Made by a program: the position numbers and the translations under genes. Below the pieces are notes generated by a model that did not search any database, was not told where the DNA came from, and was given only the letters and a program-made list of their open reading frames with translations. Below, piece after piece: positions 52,804 through 59,319 of a stretch of 59,319 nt of DNA. How positions within the stretch are numbered: the stretch's first letter is position 1; each line of letters starts with the position of its first letter. Source of the DNA: an uncultured Lachnospira sp. (GTDB taxonomy: Bacteria > Bacillota > Clostridia > Lachnospirales > Lachnospiraceae); the NCBI GenBank assembly GCA_934343805.1, contig CAKRIN010000016.1:1-59319 (forward strand). The letters are read 5' to 3'.

Positions 52804-53435
52804 AAAACCACCTCTTCATAAACCGCTGCTGACTTAATCTTTCTTCTTACCCGCCTTGCATAACCTATGCATATTGTAAATTCAACAAGCACCATTATTG
52901 CATATAAAAGTCTCTGCTCAATTACCGGATTGTATGATGCGCTCTGTAATATATCAAACTGCCAGCTGCTAGTTACAACACATATTACCAGAAGAGCGAT
53001 AACATAGGCTGATAAACCATCTTTATTACCGTATGGCAGTATGGTGCTGGTTATTAATGCATTTATGGTTACATATATAAATACTGGCATACTGAACCTT
53101 GTTACCGTCATTATAAATATATTTCCAAATGTCAGTATCAGCATATGCATCACAATTCTGAATATATAAGAATCCCTCACCAGCTTTTCCCGTTCATGAG
53201 GAGTAAGAGGGCATACATAATACATTTTTCTCAGTGATACAGGGTGGATAAATATTGATAAATACACTATGGCAACCGGCACATAATACCACAGCATGGT
53301 TATGTTACCAGTAGCTGTCACATTAATAACAAATGCATATAAAAACATCATTCCTGCCAGTTTTCCATTTTTGTAAATTTCCTTAAAGTTCTCCAACCGC
53401 CAGCCGTATATATAGTCTCTGATTAAATATTTCAT
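52800..53435 (-). CDS. ABC transporter membrane protein, 212 aa
   Basis: A protein with about six hydrophobic helices, the first near residue 30. It lies between the first ATPase and the GntR gene, so it is the probable permease of that ATPase. I chose the ATG at 53435 with AGAGGTG upstream, not 53480. The substrate is unknown. Confidence 0.7.
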   Translation of the reverse strand: MKYLIRDYIYGWRLENFKEIYKNGKLAGMMFLYAFVINVTATGNITMLWYYVPVAIVYLSIFIHPVSLRKMYYVCPLTPHEREKLVRDSYIFRIVMHMLILTFGNIFIMTVTRFSMPVFIYVTINALITSTILPYGNKDGLSAYVIALLVICVVTSSWQFDILQSASYNPVIEQRLLYAIMVLVEFTICIGYARRVRRKIKSAAVYEEVVL

Positions 53436-53439
53436 ATGC

Positions 53440-54288
53440 CTATTCACCTCTTTTGCTATAATGATACATAAATTCTTCAAGTGTCGGAACAGTTACCATG
53501 AGTGAATCATCATACCGGGAATATCCATGATTAATCACAAGTGCCTTAGTTCCGTATTTCCTGTCCTCAGCATGAATAATGTCCTGCTTAAGAAGATTTA
53601 CCTTGTACCGCTCTCCTGACACTATCCTGTACTTATCCCGGAAGCTCTCTATATCTCCTGAATAAACAAGTCCGCCATTCTCCATATATATAAGATAATC
53701 AGCAATCCTATCCAATTCATCCATAACATGTGACGCAAGTACAACACTCTTCTTTCCGTCTTCCGTGAACTTCATTATTACATCCAGGAAATCTTTCTTG
53801 AATTCAGGATCAAAATTAGCTGTTGGCTCATCAAGTATCAGGTACTTAGGGTCTGTCGCCAGTGCAAATGCAAACTGTGCTTTTATCTTCTGTCCCTTTG
53901 ACAATTTTCCAAACTTTATCTTTGCATTAAGCCCAAATTGTTCAAGATATTTTATATAAATGTTTTCATCGAATCTACTATAAAACCTGCCATAGCATCT
54001 TCCATTCTCAATAAGTGAAAGTTCTCTGTTCATAAGTTCATTTACAGGCACTATTCCTGTAATATCACGAATCCGTTTCTCACTCTCTGCGTCCTTATAA
54101 CTCATGCCATCAATCACAACTGTACCCTCATCTGGTCTGCAAAGTCCAAGTATCGTCTTAATAAGAGTAGTCTTTCCTGAAGCATTCTGTCCCACCAGCG
54201 CACATATGTAGCCATCAGGTATATCAACTGAAACATCCTTTAACTTAAAATTTCCTAGTCTCTTATTAACTCCGTTCAAAGAAATCAT
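53440..54288 (-). CDS. ABC transporter ATP-binding protein (first in the operon)
   Basis: A 282-aa ATPase: Walker A GQNASGKTT, signature LSKGQKIKAQFA, Walker B YLILDEPTANFD, switch SHVMD. It has a C-terminal extension of about 60 residues typical of YtrB-like or drug-type ATPases. I chose the ATG at 54288 with GGAGGTG upstream; the frame from 54387 would run through the promoter. It starts the five-gene operon. Confidence 0.9.
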   Translation of the reverse strand: MISLNGVNKRLGNFKLKDVSVDIPDGYICALVGQNASGKTTLIKTILGLCRPDEGTVVIDGMSYKDAESEKRIRDITGIVPVNELMNRELSLIENGRCYGRFYSRFDENIYIKYLEQFGLNAKIKFGKLSKGQKIKAQFAFALATDPKYLILDEPTANFDPEFKKDFLDVIMKFTEDGKKSVVLASHVMDELDRIADYLIYMENGGLVYSGDIESFRDKYRIVSGERYKVNLLKQDIIHAEDRKYGTKALVINHGYSRYDDSLMVTVPTLEEFMYHYSKRGE

Positions 54289-54346
54289 GCTTTCACCTCC
54301 CAAAACACAGTCTTTCGCATAACAGCTGTACGCCTGATGTATTTTT

Positions 54347-54388
54347 TGTGCATGTACTGTATATATACATATATACAGTACATGCACA
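54347..54388. promoter_or_regulatory. 42-bp perfect palindrome, candidate GntR operator
   Basis: Arms of 20 bases (54347-54366 and 54369-54388), starting TGTGCATGTACTGTATATAT, are exact complements around the central AC. It covers the -10 and most of the spacer of the ABC operon promoter, so a bound regulator would shut transcription. Confidence 0.8.
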
Positions 54389-54398
54389 CATTTGTCAA
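54370..54398 (-). promoter_or_regulatory. GntR/ABC operon promoter
   Basis: On the minus strand a perfect TTGACA (54393-54398) with 17 bases to TATATA (54370-54375). The start would be near 54363, inside the palindrome. Confidence 0.75.
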
Positions 54399-54462
54399 GC
54401 AGCTCCTGCTTTATTTATGTGTATATTTCCGCTTCTGTCCTATACGAATTATTTCTTCAAAG

Positions 54463-54506
54463 CAAAAAAATACCTATAAGAAATCATTAAAAGACTTCTT
54501 ATAGGT
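54463..54506 (-). terminator. Terminator after the ROK regulator gene
   Basis: A perfect 11-bp stem, ACCTATAAGAA (54472-54482) with TTCTTATAGGT (54496-54506). On the minus strand it is followed by ATTTTTTTG. Confidence 0.85.
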
Positions 54507-54524
54507 AAACGACTTTTTACAGAA

Positions 54525-55661
54525 CTATTCTACCCCATCAATAAATCTGGCAACAATGCTTAATGCTGCACCAAGCTCAGATTTCCTGCCACCGCCATCT
54601 GATATTCTTAAATAATCCGCATCAGTATCAAATGAATAATCATTAACAAGACGGTCTTTAATACCATTCTCATATTGCTTAAGATATGGTGCTACCGTTC
54701 CACCAAGAACAATATCACAGTCCATCATTGTATATATGTTATTAATTCCAAGAGCCAGATTGTCCATATATTCATCTAGCAAATTGGTATAATTGTTGTT
54801 TCCCTGTGCTGCCAGTTCAAAGAAGTTGTCAAGCGTCATATCAAGCTCTGATGATAATACTTTCTCTGAAACATATGCTTCAAAACACCCCTTCTTACCA
54901 CACAGGCACGGCTTTTCTCCCGGATGAATGACCATATGTCCGAATTCTCCGCCACGGTTATGAACACCACTTCTGATTGCTGAAGCATTAATATATGCAC
55001 CTCCGACACCTTCTCCCAGCATAATATATACCTTCTCGTCTTTGGATTTTCCATTGAACCAGTGATCCGCATATGCCTCTGCCCTTGCATCATTCATAAC
55101 TATTGAAGGATAGCCAATAACTGATATGAGCTTTGTAAGATCATAGTTCTTAACTTTTAATGGTGGGGCTGAAATAAGGATCTGCTTTTCATCATCAATT
55201 ATTCCCGGAACTGTAATGCCAACTCCCAGAATACCATCTGCATCTGCCCCCACATAATCCACTGCATGTCTTACCGCATCTGTTAGCTTCTCAATATATG
55301 CACTGCCTTTGCTAAAATGTGCTTTAACAGCCATACTGTATATAATCTGGCCTTTAAGCCCGACTACATCTACATTAATATAGTCAGCCTTGATATTCAC
55401 GCTGATAGCTTTTCTTGCATTATTATTAATAGTAATTGCCTGTGCCCTTCTTCCACCCGTTGAAGTGAAATTGCCAACATATTCTATAAGTCCGTCTTCC
55501 ATGAGCATCTTAAGATTCTGATTAACCGTCGGAAGAGACAGACCTAACTGGTCTGCTATCTCCTGCCTTGATATCTTGTCTGAATTATATATCAGCCTGA
55601 ATATACGATTTTTATTAAGTCTTTTTACATCCGTGTTCGTTAGTTTCTGTGATGAATCCAT
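54525..55661 (-). CDS. ROK-family transcriptional regulator (XylR/NagC type)
   Basis: A 378-aa repressor. An N-terminal winged helix (ISRQEIADQLGLSLPTVNQNLKML) is followed by a ROK sugar-binding domain with a zinc motif (PCLCGKKGCFEAYVS) and GEGVGGAYIN. It is co-directional with the transaldolase, xylulokinase and isomerase genes, so it probably responds to their sugar. GAGAGG precedes the ATG at 55661. Confidence 0.9.
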   Translation of the reverse strand: MDSSQKLTNTDVKRLNKNRIFRLIYNSDKISRQEIADQLGLSLPTVNQNLKMLMEDGLIEYVGNFTSTGGRRAQAITINNNARKAISVNIKADYINVDVVGLKGQIIYSMAVKAHFSKGSAYIEKLTDAVRHAVDYVGADADGILGVGITVPGIIDDEKQILISAPPLKVKNYDLTKLISVIGYPSIVMNDARAEAYADHWFNGKSKDEKVYIMLGEGVGGAYINASAIRSGVHNRGGEFGHMVIHPGEKPCLCGKKGCFEAYVSEKVLSSELDMTLDNFFELAAQGNNNYTNLLDEYMDNLALGINNIYTMMDCDIVLGGTVAPYLKQYENGIKDRLVNDYSFDTDADYLRISDGGGRKSELGAALSIVARFIDGVE

Positions 55662-55706
55662 CCATTACCTCTCGCTTAATCCCGGTTAACTTGTGTGTCA
55701 GCTACA

Positions 55707-56360
55707 TTATTCGCCAAATACAGCAATATAATCTTTCTTGAACTTCTCAATTCCTGCATCTGTAAGCGGATGATGAACCATCTGCTCGATTACCTTGTAT
55801 GGTACAGTTGCAATATCAGCTCCTGCAAGTGCACAGTCTGTAATATGTATTGGATTTCTTACGCTTGCACAGATAATCTCTGTCTTAAGATCATAGTTAG
55901 CAAATATATCTGCAATATCCTGAATAAGATTAATTCCCGGCTGTGATATATCGTCAAGTCTTCCAAGGAATGGTGATACATATGCAGCACCTGCTCTTGC
56001 AGCTAAAAGTGCCTGATTAGCTGAGAATATTAATGTAACATTAACCTTTATTCCCTCAGATGATAACACTTTGGTTGCCTTAAGGCCTTCAACTGTCATA
56101 GGAATCTTAACAACCATGTTAGGATGGATTGCTGCAATATCCCTTCCCTCTTTAATCATTCCTTCAGCATCCTCAGTAGTAGCCTTAACCTCGCCACTTA
56201 TAGGTCCGTCAACAATAGAAGTAATCTCCTTGATAACTTCCTTAAAATCTCTTCCTTCTTTGGCAATAAGGGATGGATTAGTGGTTACTCCACAGATAAC
56301 TCCCATGTCATTAGCCTTACGGATATCCTCAACATTTGCAGTATCAATAAAAAACTTCAT
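55707..56360 (-). CDS. fsa: Transaldolase/fructose-6-phosphate aldolase-like
   Basis: A 217-aa small transaldolase-family enzyme. The Schiff-base lysine is in VVKIPMT, and [32 protein letters not shown] and SPFLGRLDD are typical. The IFS motif may favour transaldolase over FSA activity. I chose the ATG at 56360 with AAGGAG upstream, not 56384. It follows xylB after 20 bases and would feed pentose-derived sugar phosphates into central metabolism. Confidence 0.88.
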   Translation of the reverse strand: MKFFIDTANVEDIRKANDMGVICGVTTNPSLIAKEGRDFKEVIKEITSIVDGPISGEVKATTEDAEGMIKEGRDIAAIHPNMVVKIPMTVEGLKATKVLSSEGIKVNVTLIFSANQALLAARAGAAYVSPFLGRLDDISQPGINLIQDIADIFANYDLKTEIICASVRNPIHITDCALAGADIATVPYKVIEQMVHHPLTDAGIEKFKKDYIAVFGE

Positions 56361-56380
56361 AATAAAATTCTCCTTGTTTA

Positions 56381-57859
56381 TCACTTATTAATTGTTCTGA
56401 ATACATTCTTCATTGCAGGATAGATACATCTGAACTTATTGTACTTATCCTCGTATCTTTCTATTATCTTCTCGTCTGGTCTTATTGTCTTTCGTACTTT
56501 AACGAGAGCATTAGACACATCTTCAACGCAATTATACTCCCCGGCAGCAACCATAGCAAGCATTGCCGCACCCATGGCAGGGCCTTCCTCTGACTCTAAC
56601 AGTTCAACAGAAATTCCAAGCACATTAGCCATAATCTTACACCACAATTCTGACTTAGCACCACCACCGCACATACGGGTTGACTCCACCTTAATACCTA
56701 GCCTCTTAGCAATCTCGAAGCAGTCCCTTATTGCAAATGCAACGCCTTCCAGAACTGCCTGTGTCATATCCTTACGCTCAGTATCCATTGTCATTCCTGT
56801 AAATGTGCCTCTTGCAAATTCGTCATTATGCGGTGATCTCTCACCCATCAGATATGGAAGAAAATACACATTATTATTGCCAAGGTCATCATCTGTTATC
56901 TGTGACTGTTCGCCTGTATAATCATTAGTTCCAAGTATCTTATCCATCCACCATCCATTAGCTGAAGCTGCACTTAATATACAGCCCATAAGATGATATT
57001 TCCCATCCGCATGTGCGAAAGAATGAAGTGCATTATTGGAATCCACTCCGAATTCCTTACTCGAAATGAATATTGTGCCGCTTGTTCCCAAAGAAATATT
57101 ACAATGTCCATCACCGACAGTACCAGTGCCCACTGCCGCAGCTGCATTATCACCTGCACCGGCTGCAACAATCACTTCACTTCCTATTCCTAGTTCATCA
57201 GCAATATCCTTCTTCACAGTACCAACGCACTCACTGCTTTCAAAGATGCGTGGCATCTGTGCTTCTGTAACGCCACATATATCAAGCATCTGACCAGACC
57301 AATTCCTGTTCTTCACATCAAAGAGCAACATGCCCGAAGCATCTGAAACATCTGTACAATGCACACCTGTGAGCCTGTATGCAATATAATCCTTTGGAAG
57401 CATTATCTTGTCTATCTTAGCAAAATTATCCGGTTCATTCTCCTTCACCCACAATATCTTAGGTGCTGTGAATCCTGCAAATGCAATATTTGCCGTATAT
57501 TCTGATAACTTATCCCTGCCTATCACTTCATTAAGATATTCACATTGCTTCGTTGTTCTTCCGTCATTCCATAAAATAGCCGGTCTTATTACTTCATCAT
57601 TCTTATCAAGAATAACAAGTCCATGCATCTGACCACCAAAGCTGATACCACCAACTGTTGATTCATCCTGTCCGTCAAGCAATTTCTTCATGCCTTCTAT
57701 ACAGGCATCATACCAGTCGTAAGGATTCTGCTCTGACCAGCCAGCCTTAGGAAAAGCAATCGGATAACTCTTAGAAACATTTGCAATAATATGTCCTGCT
57801 GTGTCCATAAGAACAAGCTTGACCGATGAAGTTCCAAGGTCAATTCCTATATAATTCAT
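56381..57859 (-). CDS. xylB: Xylulokinase
   Basis: A 492-aa FGGY-family kinase. [38 protein letters not shown] and the ADP-site [23 protein letters not shown] blocks fit xylulokinase, which makes xylulose-5-phosphate. The exact pentulose is inferred. AAAGGAGA precedes the ATG at 57859. It follows the isomerase gene after 44 bases. Confidence 0.93.
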   Translation of the reverse strand: MNYIGIDLGTSSVKLVLMDTAGHIIANVSKSYPIAFPKAGWSEQNPYDWYDACIEGMKKLLDGQDESTVGGISFGGQMHGLVILDKNDEVIRPAILWNDGRTTKQCEYLNEVIGRDKLSEYTANIAFAGFTAPKILWVKENEPDNFAKIDKIMLPKDYIAYRLTGVHCTDVSDASGMLLFDVKNRNWSGQMLDICGVTEAQMPRIFESSECVGTVKKDIADELGIGSEVIVAAGAGDNAAAAVGTGTVGDGHCNISLGTSGTIFISSKEFGVDSNNALHSFAHADGKYHLMGCILSAASANGWWMDKILGTNDYTGEQSQITDDDLGNNNVYFLPYLMGERSPHNDEFARGTFTGMTMDTERKDMTQAVLEGVAFAIRDCFEIAKRLGIKVESTRMCGGGAKSELWCKIMANVLGISVELLESEEGPAMGAAMLAMVAAGEYNCVEDVSNALVKVRKTIRPDEKIIERYEDKYNKFRCIYPAMKNVFRTINK

Positions 57860-57903
57860 ACCAGTCTCCTTTCAACGATTCATATATCCACATTAACATC
57901 TGT

Positions 57904-59319
57904 TTATGCAAATGGATTCTCACTCTTGTAAAGCATGCCCTTAGGCTGGTTGAATGACACATCCTCAACTCCAATATACTTAAATACATCAAAAAGAGTC
58001 TTCCCAAAATGTCCAAATGCAACAGCACCATGATGTGGGAAGTTTCCTTCAATAAGCACATGTCTGTAGAATCTTCCCATCTCTGGAATAGCAAATATTC
58101 CTATTGCACCAAATGAACGGGTTCTTACTGGAAGAACTTCGCCCTGTGCTATGTAAGCGGAAAGCTTGTTATCTGATGAATTCTGAAGTCTGAAAAATGT
58201 AATATCTCCCGGAACGATATCTCCTTCAAGTGTACCATTAGTAACTTCTTCAGGAAGTGAACGTGCCATAATCATCTGGTTTCTCATCTCACAGAATGAC
58301 AATTTGCTTGATGCTGTGTTGCCACAATGGAATCCCATAAATGTATCCTTCTGTGTATAAGCATATCTGCCTGCGATATCCTCATTGTAGATATCTGCCG
58401 GAACCGTATTATTAATATCAAGAAGTGTGACAATATCGTCACTTACAACTTCCCCAATAAATTCACTCAATGCACCATATATATCAACCTCGCATGATAC
58501 CGGTATTCCTCTTGAAGTAAGTCTTGAATTGACATAACAAGGAACACAGCCGAACTGTGTCTGAAATGCTGGCCAGCACTTACCCGCCACTGCAACATAT
58601 TTTCTTGAACCCTTATGTGATTCAACCCAGTCCGTTAATGTAAGCTCATACTGCGCAAGTCTGCTTAAGATTTCTGGTTTCTTATTACCTGCACCAAGCT
58701 CTTTTTCCATGTCCCTGACAACATCAGGAATTCTTTCATCTGCTGCATGTTTATTAAAGCTTTCAAACAGATCAAGTTCTGAATTCTCCTCAATCTCAAC
58801 ACCAAGATTATACAATCCCGCAATTGGTGCATTACATGCAAGGAAATTGTTAGGCCTTGGACCAAAACTGATAATCTTAAGATTGCTTAATGCATATACA
58901 GCCTTTGCTACAGGTATAAATTCATGTATCATGTCAGCACACTCTTCTGCTGTTCCTACCGGATACTCTGGAATATATGCCTTTACTCCACGAAGCTTAA
59001 GATTATAGCTTGCATTAAGCATTCCGCAATAAGCATCGCCTCGTCCCTGAACAAGACCTCCATTAGCTGATGTCTCCTCTGCTGCCGCAATGAACATCTT
59101 AGGTCCATCAAAATTCTTGGCAAGCATTGTCTCAGCAATCTCTGGTCCGAAGTTTCCAAGATATACACAAAGTGCATTACAACCTGCATTCCTGATATCC
59201 TCAAGTGCCTGCATCATATGTATCTCACTTTCAACAATACATACCGGACATTCGTAAATATCTCCCTTGCCATACTTTGCTTCATATGCTTTTACAAGAT
59301 TCTGTCTTCTTGTAACTGA
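57904..59319 (-). CDS. L-fucose/L-arabinose isomerase family protein, 5' end outside the window
   Basis: At least 471 residues are in frame and the frame is still open at the right edge (it reads SVTRRQNLVKAYEAKYG there), so the true start lies outside and the ATG at 59217 is internal. The C-terminal part has the isomerase layout (VEIEENSELDLFESF, SCEVDIYGALSEFIG, LDINNTVPADIY, FHCGNTASS). It should isomerise an aldose to the ketose that xylB phosphorylates. D-xylose, L-arabinose or L-fucose are possible; sequence alone does not tell. Confidence 0.85.
   Translation of the reverse strand, partial: SVTRRQNLVKAYEAKYGKGDIYECPVCIVESEIHMMQALEDIRNAGCNALCVYLGNFGPEIAETMLAKNFDGPKMFIAAAEETSANGGLVQGRGDAYCGMLNASYNLKLRGVKAYIPEYPVGTAEECADMIHEFIPVAKAVYALSNLKIISFGPRPNNFLACNAPIAGLYNLGVEIEENSELDLFESFNKHAADERIPDVVRDMEKELGAGNKKPEILSRLAQYELTLTDWVESHKGSRKYVAVAGKCWPAFQTQFGCVPCYVNSRLTSRGIPVSCEVDIYGALSEFIGEVVSDDIVTLLDINNTVPADIYNEDIAGRYAYTQKDTFMGFHCGNTASSKLSFCEMRNQMIMARSLPEEVTNGTLEGDIVPGDITFFRLQNSSDNKLSAYIAQGEVLPVRTRSFGAIGIFAIPEMGRFYRHVLIEGNFPHHGAVAFGHFGKTLFDVFKYIGVEDVSFNQPKGMLYKSENPFA

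Noticed and set aside
1..59319. CRISPR arrays, prophage genes or intact insertion sequences
   Set aside because: I saw no regularly spaced direct repeats, no phage structural or integrase genes, and no intact transposase; only the Rpn-type fragment at 35.8 kb and the palindromic repeats hint at mobility.

Overview
This window looks like a chromosomal segment of a low-GC, Gram-positive, anaerobic gut Firmicute of the family Lachnospiraceae, and a relative of Lachnospira (Eubacterium) eligens is the best guess. The reasons are the AT-rich sequence with strong AGGAGG ribosome sites, the dgt-dnaG-rpoD-trmK order, mcsA-mcsB-clpC, dapL, a GH105 unsaturated-uronyl hydrolase and a kdgF-uxuB pair typical of pectin users. 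The species call is inference. I see no rRNA or tRNA gene, CRISPR array, prophage or intact insertion sequence. Most genes are on the minus strand.

Layout. 1-9.8 kb: an rRNA/tRNA-type promoter firing off the left edge, a cytosolic chemoreceptor signalling domain with radA, an unknown beta-rich protein, the clpC/mcsB/mcsA protein-arginine-phosphorylation genes behind a flippase gene, and a glycosyltransferase. 9.8-14.6 kb: a Cys/Gly/Asn-rich membrane miniprotein, small unknown genes, leuS and tyrA. 14.6-21 kb: the macromolecular-synthesis operon (dgt, dnaG, rpoD, trmK, nucleoside kinase). 21-30.4 kb: a CorC/HlyC-type protein, dapL, a J-domain protein, GH105, patatin, YdcF, and kdgF-uxuB for unsaturated uronates from pectin. 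30.7-36 kb: metE with a LysR regulator, then mgtE behind a remarkable leader.

36-41 kb carries the most interesting system: a co-directional cluster of Rrf2 regulator, metY, a siroheme-type sulfite reductase, TusA, thioredoxin, a ThiS-like sulfur carrier ending in Gly-Gly-Gly-Ala-Tyr, a ThiF/MoeB-like activating enzyme and a JAMM protease. This matches the protein-thiocarboxylate route to homocysteine described in Wolinella succinogenes (HcyS/HcyF/HcyD/Sir/MetY), with TusA and thioredoxin as extra parts. MetE at 30.7-33 kb could supply the last methylation. A 175-bp nested palindromic element sits between hcyF and hcyD.

41-48.4 kb: a subtilisin-like protease, small membrane and regulatory proteins, YfcE, an AbiEi-like orphan, queH, hisC and an aminotransferase. 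48.5-51.2 kb: a membrane glycosyltransferase pair on the plus strand. 51.2-54.4 kb: a YtrA-like GntR/ABC-transporter operon whose promoter contains a 42-bp perfect palindrome. 54.5 kb to the right edge: ROK regulator, transaldolase-like aldolase, xylulokinase and a sugar isomerase cut by the window edge, forming a pentose or deoxysugar pathway.

The strongest undescribed-looking signals are: (i) the mgtE leader, which has a 30-codon ORF and mutually exclusive antiterminator and terminator stems; (ii) the Hcy cluster with its two-residue carrier tail and the Shine-Dalgarno encoded by the glycine tail; (iii) the palindromic element inside that cluster; and (iv) the operator palindrome of the ABC operon.
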